64,000 nt of DNA from Sphaerospermopsis torques-reginae ITEP-024 (GTDB lineage: Bacteria; Cyanobacteriota; Cyanobacteriia; Cyanobacteriales; Nostocaceae). Shown one piece after another: positions 26,939-35,750 of the stretch (positions are counted from its first letter, which is position 1; every line of letters begins with the position of its first letter). The position numbers were made by a program, and so were the translations under genes. Below the pieces are notes generated by a model. That model ran no database searches. It saw only the letters and a list, made by a program, of their open reading frames with translations, and had not been told where the DNA came from. The DNA is taken from NCBI RefSeq assembly GCF_019598945.1, contig NZ_CP080598.1:2356001-2420000 (forward strand). Reading direction: 5' to 3'.

Positions 26939-27427
26939 TTAACCCTCTGGTAAACTGTCAAATACCCGTTTAACTAACTGCTTGGTTTTATTTTCCAAAT
27001 GTTGCCAATCCACTTCCCCCGACTCATCTAATAAATTAGTATCAATATCAACATCTGTATTTTCTGGACTGTAATTGACAAAACACACTTGATAACACAA
27101 ATCCCACAAATCCACATTTACCTCCTGCTCTTGACGTTGCAAGCGCAAATGGTATCCTGGATAGGGCATAGGCAACAAAGCAAGATTGGCCTTAATATCT
27201 TCCACCTGTTCCGGTGTGGCAGTTTCCATATCTTGCAACAACTGTGTCACCATAGCCTTGGTTTCATCAGTTGTACCAGGTGGCCAAATCAGTACATCAT
27301 GGTAAATTCCTTTCCAAGAGGATGTATCCAGATGCTTACGAATATTATCAACAACGCGAATAAAAGCCGGTTGCATAAGAATTTCAGCTTGCTGCCATGT
27401 GGTAGAGTTTGTTATCTTAGGTGGCAT
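26939..27427 (-). CDS. Conserved cyanobacterial protein of unknown function
   Basis: 162 aa, soluble and acidic. Readable landmarks are TWQQAEILMQPAFIRVVDNI, SSWKGIYHDVLIWPPGTTDE, PYPGYHLRLQRQEQEVNVDL and a C-terminal DWQHLENKTKQLVKRVFDSL. No catalytic motif is apparent and I cannot name a domain. Separated from the kinase gene by 166 bp in divergent orientation. Confidence 0.7.
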   Translation of the reverse strand: MPPKITNSTTWQQAEILMQPAFIRVVDNIRKHLDTSSWKGIYHDVLIWPPGTTDETKAMVTQLLQDMETATPEQVEDIKANLALLPMPYPGYHLRLQRQEQEVNVDLWDLCYQVCFVNYSPENTDVDIDTNLLDESGEVDWQHLENKTKQLVKRVFDSLPEG

Positions 27428-27593
27428 TGTTAGTTAAGAAAAATACTAAACAAACAGTAACAATTTGTTGTTTTTATTAAAAAACTGCAATTTTAGTCTA
27501 AATCTTTTCTCAAGATAGCGGATCTCAGGACAGAAAATTTGGAGATATTTATTACCGTTTGCAAAATTAGGTGTTAAAACTGGGGAGGGAATA

Positions 27594-29498
27594 ATGATTG
27601 GCAAACTACTAGACCATAGATACCAAGTCATACGCATTTTGGCAACGGGAGGATTTGGTCAAACCTATATTGCTGAAGATACCAGGCGGCCTGGTAATCC
27701 CATCTGCGTTGTCAAACACCTTAAACCTGCCAGCACAGACCAAAAAATCTTTGAAACTGCTAAACGTCTATTTAACAGCGAAGCAGAAACTTTAGAAAAA
27801 TTGGGTAATCATGATCAAATACCCAGACTATTAGCTTATTTTGACGAAAATCAAGAATTTTTCCTAGTTCAAGAATACATTGATGGACATACTCTCACAG
27901 AAGAACTGATACCTGGACAGCCTTGGAATCAAAACCAGGTGATGCAGTTGTTGTTGGAAGTGCTGGAAATTTTAGAATTTGTCCATCAACAAGGTGTTAT
28001 TCATCGTGACATCAAACCAGATAATATCATCCGTCGTGCTGCTGATTATAAATTAGTTTTAGTAGACTTTGGGGCAGTTAAACAATTAAGGTCGCCTTTA
28101 GTGTCTGTTGGCGCACAGCTAACAGCTACAGTTGCTATAGGCACTCCTGGCTATATGCCTACAGAACAAGGACAAGGTAAACCTCGTCCTAATAGTGATA
28201 TTTATTCCTTGGGTATCATTGCTATTCAAGCTTTAACTGGAGTTCCCGCAAACCAATTTCCAGAAGATCCTCATACTGGTGAAATTCTCTGGCAGCATTT
28301 TATCCCAGTTAATTACCGCTTGGCAGAAATTCTGAGTAAAATGGTGCGTTATCACTTCAAAGACCGTTATCAAACCGCCACGGAAGCACTACAAGCTTGT
28401 AGAGAATTTTTGAATATGACCTCTACTTCTTCCGTTTATTCCGTTTATTCCGAAGCTCCCAAACAAGTTAGCTACCATCCCCCCAAACCCGCTTCTACCA
28501 GTAAACTATCTCAAATCTTTTCACAGCAAACTGTTGCTGTTGCACCGGCTAACCATAATCCTATAGCTCCTAAACCTGTTCCTCAACAAGATGATAACAA
28601 ACCTGATCCATTACCCTTGATCATTGGTTTATTATTAGCTGGTGGTGCAGCAGCTTTGGTAACAAATTTATATCCAAATGTGAAAAATATCGCTGCTAAT
28701 TGGACAGGGAAAAGCAGCACTTCAGCTACAAATTGCTTGGCTATAGTCAAGCCTAATTCTAATGTCCGTTCTGAACCAAGTGCGATTAATTCTGATAATA
28801 TTTTAAAGACTCTTGGTGATGCTAGTGAGTTTGATGTCACTGGTAAAAGAACAAAACGCGGTTGGATAGAATTAAAACTTAAATCTGGTCGTTTGGCTTG
28901 GGCGCACTCTGATGTTATTATTAATAATAATGAATGGATTGCTTGTTTGCGGGATCAAGGTGTTTCTATTCAAACTGTAGATGATCTGCCTTTAATTGCA
29001 TCTCGACCTGTTCCTAAACCACAACCAACACCAACTGCTGTGGTTACTTCCAACCCAGTAAAATCTGAAAAATCTCCAGCGGGTGAGGAGCAGAAAAAAA
29101 TTGTGGAAACAGCTAGACAGAAATTTGAATCTGGAGATGTGCAAGGGGCGATCGCTCAACTAAAAACAATTCCTAAAAATGCTACATCCGGTCTTAAAGA
29201 AACAGTAGAGATCATCAACCAATGGCAGGAAGACTGGGCGAAAGCAGAAGCAATAGCTAATGAGATTAATAAAGCTATTGATAACGGTCAATGGGATAAA
29301 GTTTTAGCTTATCGAGACCAACCCGAAAAATTACCTAATATTAAATATTGGCAAAATAAACTAGAACCATTGTTTAAACAAGCCGCAGAAAACGCTGCTA
29401 AACAGGTTATCCCTAACCAAAACCAAAAACCCAATCAAAATCAACCAACGACTTCCGAAACACCCACCGCCAAGGAACAGGAAAATAGTGATAATTAG
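27594..29498 (+). CDS. Membrane Ser/Thr protein kinase with SH3b-like domain
   Basis: 634 aa. A kinase domain at about residues 8-270 has the Gly loop GGFGQTY, Lys41 in ICVVKHLKP, catalytic HRDIKPDN (137-144) and DFG at 158-160, all intact. Then come a Pro-rich linker, one membrane helix around LPLIIGLLLAGGAAALVTNL, a bacterial SH3-like domain (AIVKPNSNVRSEPS ... KRGWIELKLKSGRLAWAHSD) and a charged helical C-terminus with a Gln/Asn/Pro-rich end. It is one of the abundant PknB-like cyanobacterial kinases; the SH3b part may sense the cell wall. GGGAGGG precedes the ATG. Confidence 0.93.
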   Translation: MIGKLLDHRYQVIRILATGGFGQTYIAEDTRRPGNPICVVKHLKPASTDQKIFETAKRLFNSEAETLEKLGNHDQIPRLLAYFDENQEFFLVQEYIDGHTLTEELIPGQPWNQNQVMQLLLEVLEILEFVHQQGVIHRDIKPDNIIRRAADYKLVLVDFGAVKQLRSPLVSVGAQLTATVAIGTPGYMPTEQGQGKPRPNSDIYSLGIIAIQALTGVPANQFPEDPHTGEILWQHFIPVNYRLAEILSKMVRYHFKDRYQTATEALQACREFLNMTSTSSVYSVYSEAPKQVSYHPPKPASTSKLSQIFSQQTVAVAPANHNPIAPKPVPQQDDNKPDPLPLIIGLLLAGGAAALVTNLYPNVKNIAANWTGKSSTSATNCLAIVKPNSNVRSEPSAINSDNILKTLGDASEFDVTGKRTKRGWIELKLKSGRLAWAHSDVIINNNEWIACLRDQGVSIQTVDDLPLIASRPVPKPQPTPTAVVTSNPVKSEKSPAGEEQKKIVETARQKFESGDVQGAIAQLKTIPKNATSGLKETVEIINQWQEDWAKAEAIANEINKAIDNGQWDKVLAYRDQPEKLPNIKYWQNKLEPLFKQAAENAAKQVIPNQNQKPNQNQPTTSETPTAKEQENSDN

Positions 29499-29590
29499 GT
29501 AATGGTTTTGAAGGCAAGAGGCAAGAGGCAAAAGGCAATAGTTTATTATTACCAATACCCAATCACCAATCACCAATCACCAATCACCAA

Positions 29591-30250
29591 TTAATGTAAT
29601 TCGTCGTATTCTGCCGTTTCTACTCTTCTGGTTTCTGGGCGGGAAGATGGTAAAAATTCAGCCCGTCTAATTGTAGCTAAAGGAGGTGTATGTCCGTGAT
29701 AGGGGTGAATTACTTGGACGGTACGGGCAGGACGTTGCTTAGGAGAGAACAAAGATAGAACTCCAGCCACAACCACACCACCACCAATAGTCAGAGTTGC
29801 CCCACCTACAGCCCAAATTATAGGTGAAGACCACCAGGGATTTTGTTCAGGTGGTAGTGCAGCAGCGACTTTTTGCTGATTTTGCTGTTGAGCTAACTGC
29901 CACTGATGTTGAGTGAAACTTTGAACCTGACCTTGAAGTTGCTGATTTTGTAATCTTAGTTGTTCATTGTCGGTTTTCAACTTCTCCATCTGCATATTCA
30001 GCTTTTCCATTTCCAGACGTTGGTCAGAATTGGGCGCAACGGGTTGGGGATTAGGATATACTGGTTGCCCATAGTTAGGGGGATATTGCATTGAAGGCTG
30101 CATCACTTGGGGCGCTACAACCGCAGATGGCATTTGTGGAGCCACAGCAAAGTTAGGTTGTTGTATGGGGGTATTGGTTCCTTTGAGCAATAGGAGAGCC
30201 GCTAAACCAGCTACAGCCACTCCGCCGATAAATGCCATACTTTCACTCAT
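29591..30250 (-). CDS. Membrane protein with Gln-rich coiled coil
   Basis: 219 aa. N-terminal membrane stretch (IGGVAVAGLAALLLLKG), a Pro/Gln-rich linker, a coiled coil (LEMEKLNMQMEKLKTDNEQL) continuing into Gln-rich sequence, a second membrane helix (IIWAVGGATLTIGGGVVVAG) and a basic tail. I do not recognise a named family. Function unknown; possibly a cell-surface or septum scaffold by shape only. Confidence 0.7.
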   Translation of the reverse strand: MSESMAFIGGVAVAGLAALLLLKGTNTPIQQPNFAVAPQMPSAVVAPQVMQPSMQYPPNYGQPVYPNPQPVAPNSDQRLEMEKLNMQMEKLKTDNEQLRLQNQQLQGQVQSFTQHQWQLAQQQNQQKVAAALPPEQNPWWSSPIIWAVGGATLTIGGGVVVAGVLSLFSPKQRPARTVQVIHPYHGHTPPLATIRRAEFLPSSRPETRRVETAEYDELH

Positions 30251-30795
30251 AAAATTTACCCCTCAACTAATACCAAACCATAATTTATTTGTGACTGACA
30301 CAATATTATACTGCTATATAAAACCTAGACAAAACTAGACTTTACTTTCTACTTCAACGGGAGCATGGGAGCAGTTATCCCTCTGTAGACTTTCACGCTG
30401 TAGCCCAACGCGATTGTGTTCCAATTAAGTTTCTGAAAAAGACTACCACCATCATTGCTTGGTTTTCGCGTCGGCAATAGTCTCAATTCAATACTTGATA
30501 TCACCGTATTATATATCAAGTAGTTGATTTTTTCCTGAAAATATATTGATTTTTGTCAATATAAGTATAGTTTTGTCTATGAAATTGTCAACTTAGGACA
30601 AGCTCTCTCACAATCATAAATTTATTGCCTAGTTTTAATTCACATAGGACTCAACCTATAAGCAAATATATCAGGTAGTTTTTTTTTAGCCTGGTATGTA
30701 TTCTTAATATTCAAGACTATATCAGTCAAATTGTCCACCAGGGAATGATAAAAAAACTACGCTGATATCTTTTTTAATCTACTTTTCCCAAATCA
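30251..30795. other. Gene-free stretch between trpA and the coiled-coil gene
   Basis: 545 bp with no protein frame. The part at about 30355-30480 is distinctly more GC-rich than its flanks and contains several short self-complementary segments, so a small RNA is possible, but I could not match it to 6S RNA, tmRNA, RNase P RNA or SRP RNA. The rest is AT-rich, including a long AT stretch with ATATTGATTTTTGTCAATAT palindrome at about 30541-30562. Confidence 0.3.
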
Positions 30796-31599
30796 TCAAG
30801 AGGGAGTTGTGATTGTTTGCTTGAGAGTTTGGCAAAATTGAGCGATCGCCGAGAGTCCTTGTTCTGGTGTTCCTTCTGCTAAACGCTTTACCACCGCACT
30901 ACCAACAATTGCTGCATCCGCTCCCCATTCTCGCACTTGCCGCGCTTGTTCAGGATCGGAAATTCCAAAACCAACACCAATGGGTTTATCTGTAAAACTG
31001 CGAATTTGTGTGAGTAAGTCAGAAACACGACTTTCCATTTGCGATCGCATTCCCGTTACCCCAGTCACACTTACCAAATAGATAAAACCTTGGGATGCTT
31101 TGGCGATCGCTTCAATTCTCTCAGCAGAACTGGTAGGAGCTACCAACAAAGTTAAATCAAGATCCATCTCACTCGCTGGTTTCAGTAGCCCTGCTGCCTC
31201 TTCCAAGGGCAAATCAGGAACTACCAAACCTGCCACACCAGCAGCCTTAATTTGCCCCAGAAACTTATCAATTCCTCGGTGTAAAATTGGATTGTAATAA
31301 GTAAATAAAATAATTGGCGCTTGCAAACTGGGAGTAGTAGATTGTAACATTTCCAGCACTTGATCCAAGGTAGTACCCTTTTGTAAAGCGCGGGTAGCAG
31401 CAGCTTGAATCACCGGACCATCTGCCAGGGGATCAGAATAGGGAACACCAAGTTCAATAATATCCGCACCAGAACGATCTAAAACTTTTAAAGCCTTTGC
31501 AGTAGTTTCTAAATCAGGATCACCAGCAGTAATAAACGGAATCAGAGCGCACTCGTGATTCCGTCTTAAAGTTTCAAAACAACGAGAAATTGCAGTCAT
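30796..31599 (-). CDS. trpA: Tryptophan synthase alpha chain
   Basis: 267 aa, full length TIM barrel. [16 protein letters not shown], catalytic Glu in [20 protein letters not shown], catalytic Asp in [12 protein letters not shown], and the phosphate site [12 protein letters not shown] are all present. Cleaves indole-3-glycerol phosphate to indole, passed to TrpB. It is the last gene of ndhL-DUF3007-trpA, an order conserved in many cyanobacteria; a 135-bp repeat-filled gap separates it from the DUF3007 gene. Confidence 0.97.
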   Translation of the reverse strand: MTAISRCFETLRRNHECALIPFITAGDPDLETTAKALKVLDRSGADIIELGVPYSDPLADGPVIQAAATRALQKGTTLDQVLEMLQSTTPSLQAPIILFTYYNPILHRGIDKFLGQIKAAGVAGLVVPDLPLEEAAGLLKPASEMDLDLTLLVAPTSSAERIEAIAKASQGFIYLVSVTGVTGMRSQMESRVSDLLTQIRSFTDKPIGVGFGISDPEQARQVREWGADAAIVGSAVVKRLAEGTPEQGLSAIAQFCQTLKQTITTPS

Positions 31600-31631
31600 C
31601 AGTCAGGGAATAGGGAATAGGGAACAGGGAA

Positions 31632-31742
31632 TGGGTAATTGGTAATTGGTAATTGGTAATTGGTAATTGGTAATTGGTAATTGGGTTATTCATCTTACCC
31701 AGTCACCAGTCACCAGTCACCAATCACCAGTCACTAATCACC
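31632..31742. repeat. STRR heptamer arrays between DUF3007 and trpA
   Basis: Seven or so ATTGGTA heptamers at about 31638-31684 are followed by AGTCACC/AATCACC heptamers at about 31698-31742. The second array overlaps the last codons and stop of the DUF3007 gene. Confidence 0.85.
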
Positions 31743-32033
31743 TGATTCAATTTCAGCTTGTAATTTCGCCAATTCTTCGGGAGAGAGTTCATCTAGTCGC
31801 TTTTCTAAGAACGCTTTTTCATACTCTTCCCGTTGTTGATGGTAGGTCATTTTTTTACTCCCTGCACGGAAAAGATATGTGGCTAACCAACCTATTAAAC
31901 CAACAACCAGTAAAGCTTGGCTCCAAATTCCAGCGTCTTGGCCATCTAAACCGACTAACTGTAATCCTACATAAGCCAGTCCACCAGCCAAAAAAACGCC
32001 CAAAGTAATACCGATTGCATCAATACGTCGCAT
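31734..32033 (-). CDS. DUF3007 family membrane protein
   Basis: 99 aa. Two membrane helices (IDAIGITLGVFLAGGLAYVG; WSQALLVVGLIGWLATYLFR) followed by a basic and acidic tail (KKMTYHQQREEYEKAFLEKR, LDELSPEELAKLQAEIE). Typical of the cyanobacterial and plastid DUF3007 family, encoded between ndhL and trpA. Proposed links to thylakoid complexes are not proven. Its stop codon falls inside a heptamer array. Confidence 0.9.
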   Translation of the reverse strand: MRRIDAIGITLGVFLAGGLAYVGLQLVGLDGQDAGIWSQALLVVGLIGWLATYLFRAGSKKMTYHQQREEYEKAFLEKRLDELSPEELAKLQAEIESGD

Positions 32034-32069
32034 GAGAGTTATGACCTACCAATATACTAAGTGAACAAA

Positions 32070-32279
32070 TTAAACAATTTGTCTGCGCCGGGGTCGAACA
32101 TTGGCAATTGGGGAGAGCAGCAACAGACCCGGAAAGAAGAAAAACACCAAAAAGTACATGAATCCACGTTCTACAGAACTGGCAGAATACCAACGCAGCT
32201 TGAGATAAAACATCACAATCATTGGTACTACCAGAAGATAAGCTCCCGCTAAAGCTAAATACAGTAGTGCTACAACCAT
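32070..32279 (-). CDS. ndhL: NAD(P)H-quinone oxidoreductase subunit L
   Basis: 69 aa with the start placed at the ATG at 32279, giving [20 protein letters not shown]; an upstream ATG at 32339 would add 20 residues that relatives lack. Two membrane helices and the signature [20 protein letters not shown] and [15 protein letters not shown] are those of NdhL, a small subunit of the cyanobacterial NDH-1 complex in thylakoids needed for cyclic electron flow and CO2 uptake. First gene of the ndhL-DUF3007-trpA group. Confidence 0.93.
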   Translation of the reverse strand: MVVALLYLALAGAYLLVVPMIVMFYLKLRWYSASSVERGFMYFLVFFFFPGLLLLSPIANVRPRRRQIV

Positions 32280-32709
32280 AATTCTTTGTTTAGATTTGAG
32301 AATACCATTTGGTGCATCTACTACCCATGATATGCCCAACCTGTCAACTAAGGGAAGTATTGGTGATTGGTGATTGGTGATTGAGAAAAGACAAATAATT
32401 TCTCCCTACCTACCCCTGTGAGATATCCCTATCTCCCCTGAACCTGCCTATTTTCAAGAGTTGTAGCCAGCCAAGAAAAAAAAATTGCCAAATACTTGGC
32501 AAAATCATCAAAACCAGGTAAGATTGTGTTATAATGAAGATCGCCTGTTAAATGCGAGTGCATCAAACACCGTAGCTTGTGAAAAATCCAACTTAAAAAA
32601 AAGTTAAAAAAATTTTTTCAAACTACTTGCACAAAAAACGCAGTTAATGGTAAGATTACCAAAGGTGTTTTGAGATACAAAAGCAAAAAACCCTAAGTAA
32701 AAATCCTTT

Positions 32710-33079
32710 GGGAGTGTGGCGGAATGGTAGACGCTACGGACTTAGAAAACTGAGCCTTGATAGAGAAATCTTTCAAGTGGAAGCTCTCAAATTCAGGGAA
32801 ACCTAAATCTGTCATCTAAGTGAACAGATATGGCAATCCTGAGCCAAGCCCAGAAGCTTTAGAGTTGAAAATTGAATTTGGAGTTAAATCCAAAAATCAA
32901 AATTTCAAAATTAAAATTCCGGGAAGGTGCAGAGACTCGACGGGAGCTACCCTAACGTAAAGCCGAGGGTAAAGGGAGAGTCCAATTCTCAAAACCTGTA
33001 AGGCAGTAGCGAAAGCTGCGAGAGAATGAAAATCCGTTGACCTTAAACGGTCGTGGGGGTTCAAGTCCCCCCACTCCCA
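32710..33079 (+). tRNA. trnL: tRNA-Leu(UAA), split by a group I intron
   Basis: 5' exon 32710-32743 and 3' exon 33029-33079. The acceptor stem GGGAGTG (32710-32716) pairs with CACTCCC (33072-33078) before discriminator A33079. The anticodon arm is ACGGA-CTT | AAAA-TCCGT, so the anticodon is U34 A35 A36 with the splice between U34 and A35, the site of the well-known cyanobacterial/plastid intron. The T arm GGGGGTTCAAGTCCCCC is intact. CCA is not encoded. A TATAAT box is at 32530-32535, about 175 bp upstream, with no good -35 box. Confidence 0.97.
32744..33028 (+). other. Group I intron of tRNA-Leu(UAA), 285 nt
   Basis: Inserted in the anticodon loop after U34 and ending in G33028 as group I introns do. 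It begins AGAAAACTGAGCCTTGATAG and contains the conserved core pieces AATCCTGAGCCAAGCC (P/Q region) and GGTGCAGAGACTCGACGGGA (R/S region). No endonuclease frame. An AT-rich insertion around 32855-32915 corresponds to the variable P6b part, built from short near-repeats. Self-splicing is expected from the family. Confidence 0.93.
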
Positions 33080-33103
33080 CTTTTGATAAATAAAGCTAAT
33101 TAT

Positions 33104-33138
33104 AGTCAGTGTGATATTTTCAGTTACACTGACTCTTT
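33104..33138 (+). terminator. Terminator after trnL
   Basis: AGTCAGTGT (33104-33112) pairs with ACACTGACT (33126-33134), a 9-bp stem, followed by CTTTTA. It begins 25 bp after the mature tRNA end. The remaining 480 bp up to the next gene show no coding frame, only a triple ATCTGCGT-type direct repeat at about 33575-33603. Confidence 0.75.
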
Positions 33139-33623
33139 TAATTTTATTAATTACTCCTATCAATTACTCGCCTTTCATTATTACAGATAGGTAAAACTGA
33201 TTATAAAACATTATCAATTTTAAAATTTATATGATTCAAAATTTTTGATTTATTATTTCTTAACAATTAATTGAGAATTATTTTTATTTATTCACGGTAT
33301 TGCAATATTTTCAGCCTTCTGGTATGATTTAGAAGAATTTGTAAATTGCCTAAATAGTAAGTATTTTCAAGATTAATTTTGCAGCATCAGCTAGAAATCA
33401 TTGCTATATAAGACTTTGCGAAAAGTTAAAAAATCAAATATACAAAACTTAACCAATTAACCAAGGTTCAGAAAAACTAATTTTCCCAGAAATTCGATGC
33501 TGTTATTTGAGGGTTCTAGCTCCTGGTATTGACAAATAAGACAAATCATGATATGTGCAACCCTTGATTTTTCCATCTGCGTTTATCTGCGTGTATCTGC
33601 GTTTCCTGTTGAGTACCTGTAAC

Positions 33624-34565
33624 TTAGCTATAAAAACGTTCATCCAGGGAAGCTAAAGCAGCACCAGCGGTTTCAGCCAAAATACTGATGAGACGATAGA
33701 GAGCGATCGCACTAATTACCAAAGCAGCGGGGAAACGATGTTGTAAAAGAGCGATCGCAGTTGCTTCAAAAACCCCCAAACCACCAGGCGCACCGGGAAC
33801 AACCAAACCCAAAACCCAAGCAAAACTAAAAGCACCGAATAATAAAGGAATTTGGCTTAATTTTACAGAAAATAAAGCATACATAGTTAAAATAAAACCA
33901 GTTCCCCGCAATCCTAAAAAAATCAATTCACCCAACAAAGGAAGCAGAGGATAGCGGTCAAGACTTAAACCATTAATAGACTGATTTTCTGATGTAGAAT
34001 TTTGATTTTTGTTTTGATTTTTTAACCGATATAAAAAACGAATGATCGAGTTTAATACCCAAGGATGAACCGCACCCAGCAGCACAATTAAACTGAGAAA
34101 TTGCAGAATTTGTACCCAAATATTAGTGTTATTAACTGCCAATTGACTACCAAACAAAACAACAGTAATTAAAGCCGCAGCAGCCATGAGTAAAGGTTCT
34201 AATAAAACGCTTAAAGTTGCAGTAACAGTAGAAATATTAGCATTTTTAGCCGCTAAGATACGCCCGTAATAATGCCAAACATTGCCAGGTAAATACTTAG
34301 CAATATTCGTTTTTAAATAAACTTGAATAAATTCAAAAGTTGAAACAGATTGATTAAACTCTTTTAATATCCAAGTCCAGATCCAACCAGCCCAAGTATG
34401 TGCCAGTAAAGTTACACCAGTAGCAATTGTTAAAGTTGCCCATCCTGCCGCATCTATACGGATAGAACTCACTTCTAGCCAATTATCCTTTAAAGCTTTC
34501 CCTAAAAAAAATAGCGTTCCCCCGAAAATGAACCAGCGTAAAGCGTTTTTCACAACTTTTTTCAT
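33624..34565 (-). CDS. Lysylphosphatidylglycerol synthase TM region / UPF0104-like membrane protein
   Basis: 313 aa, seven to eight membrane segments. Landmarks: YLKTNIAKYLPGNVWHYYGR near the N-terminus, and FAWVLGLVVPGAPGGLGVFE, ATAIALLQ in the C-terminal third, both typical of the membrane half of MprF-like proteins (LPG_synthase_TM). The aminoacyl-transferase half is absent, so it is likely a lipid or lipid-linked sugar flippase-type protein. Substrate unknown. Confidence 0.85.
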   Translation of the reverse strand: MKKVVKNALRWFIFGGTLFFLGKALKDNWLEVSSIRIDAAGWATLTIATGVTLLAHTWAGWIWTWILKEFNQSVSTFEFIQVYLKTNIAKYLPGNVWHYYGRILAAKNANISTVTATLSVLLEPLLMAAAALITVVLFGSQLAVNNTNIWVQILQFLSLIVLLGAVHPWVLNSIIRFLYRLKNQNKNQNSTSENQSINGLSLDRYPLLPLLGELIFLGLRGTGFILTMYALFSVKLSQIPLLFGAFSFAWVLGLVVPGAPGGLGVFEATAIALLQHRFPAALVISAIALYRLISILAETAGAALASLDERFYS

Positions 34566-34671
34566 TATTTGTAGAATTTAAGCATTAAATGGAGCAAGAT
34601 CATTATATTAAATAATATCTCTCTATAGTTAGATAAAATCAAAAATTAATCACCACTAAAATGTCACCTAA

Positions 34672-34826
34672 GAGGTTGTTTGAAAAGTATTAGATGAAAC
34701 CGATAATCTCTAGAAACCTAACCCCCCTTCCCTACAAGGGAATGAGGGTTTCAAAGCCTCTCCCCGCGTCGGGGAGAGGTTTGGAGAGGGGTTTATTTAT
34801 ACATTAAAAACTTTTCAAACATCCTC
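34672..34826. mobile_element. MITE family B, copy 1 (155 bp)
   Basis: Terminal inverted repeats GAGGTTGTTTGAAAAGT (from 34672) and ACTTTTCAAACATCCTC (to 34826), flanked on both sides by TAA, a 3-bp target duplication. The interior has a GCGTCGGGGAGAGG-type palindrome and no open frame. The TNA duplication and the GAGG...TGTTTGAAAAGT end resemble IS5-family (IS1031/IS427-like) elements, so it is probably a non-autonomous derivative. Confidence 0.7.
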
Positions 34827-34983
34827 TAATAGTCAGTAGAAAAAGCTTCAGGATTTTTAAAATAAAAAGCATATAAAGCAAGTAATAGACCTGAATTACA
34901 GAAAAATCACGCAGTAAGTAAATAGACTTTTGTGATTCAGATTTTATGCTTGTATGCAGTCAAAAAAATACAAGGAGGATAAG

Positions 34984-35586
34984 ATGAAAAGGCTAACTAA
35001 TTGGTTACAAAATCTGCGACCATTGAAAATTTTAAGCATATTTTTGGCGTTAACATTCCTATGTTTAGCACAAGCTTGTAATCGTCCTAATATAGCGGGA
35101 CAACCACCACAACCAGCGGCACAACCACCAAATGCGAAAAGATATGATCCGACAAAAGATTATCCTATTTCCAAATATCAAGGAGGAATGAATAACTTTA
35201 GTGATGTAGATCCCAGAGCGAGAGAAGCTGAAAAAGCAGCCAGATATAGAGCAGATCAACTCATAGAAAATGCTCGGAGAAATATTGAACGCAAGGGAGT
35301 TGATAGCACTGATCAATATATTCGTAATTATCGAGAAGGAACACCTTTTGGTGAACGGGTGAAAAACTTAGGTGAAGATGTGGGAAGTTCAGCGGAAGAG
35401 TTGAGAGAAGGAGTAACCAAGGGTACTCAAAGAGGAATGGAAAATCTACAGGAAAATGTGGAAAGAGGATTTAAAGATTTAACTAAAAATGTACAACGTG
35501 GAACGGAAGATGTTGGGAGAAATATTCAACGTCGAGCAGAGGATACAGGAGAAGCAATAAATAGGACTTTAAGAGAAGCGGATTGA
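34984..35586 (+). CDS. Cyanobacterial lipoprotein with repetitive amphipathic C-terminus
   Basis: 200 aa from the ATG at 34984, chosen because AAGGAGGATAAG directly precedes it; an upstream in-frame ATG at 34954 has no ribosome site. Signal peptide with lipobox LAQAC, so lipidated at Cys. Pro/Gln/Ala linker, a region DVDPRAREAEKAARYRADQL, and then imperfect 11-residue repeats (ENLQENVERGFKDLTKNVQR, RGTEDVGRNIQRRAEDTGEA) like LEA/apolipoprotein helices. Attachment to a membrane is expected; function unknown. Confidence 0.8.
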   Translation: MKRLTNWLQNLRPLKILSIFLALTFLCLAQACNRPNIAGQPPQPAAQPPNAKRYDPTKDYPISKYQGGMNNFSDVDPRAREAEKAARYRADQLIENARRNIERKGVDSTDQYIRNYREGTPFGERVKNLGEDVGSSAEELREGVTKGTQRGMENLQENVERGFKDLTKNVQRGTEDVGRNIQRRAEDTGEAINRTLREAD

Positions 35587-35750
35587 TATCATTGCCAGTG
35601 GTCAACTTATCATATCTGTTTGGGCTGGTAATTGGTAATTGGTAATTGGGTAAAATATGCAAAAAAAGTATTGGTAGGGTGGGCAATGCCCACCATTTTT
35701 TTATCAGACTTTTATCAGACCTATTGAACTAAAAAATGATTACTTGAAAG

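Noticed and set aside
32280-32339. Longer N-terminus for NdhL
   Set aside because: Known NdhL proteins start at the M-[IV]-V-A-L-L-Y segment; the upstream 20 residues are not part of the family.
32897-33163. 88-codon minus-strand frame
   Set aside because: It lies across the intron, the 3' exon of tRNA-Leu and its terminator; the frame is a by-product of the RNA gene.
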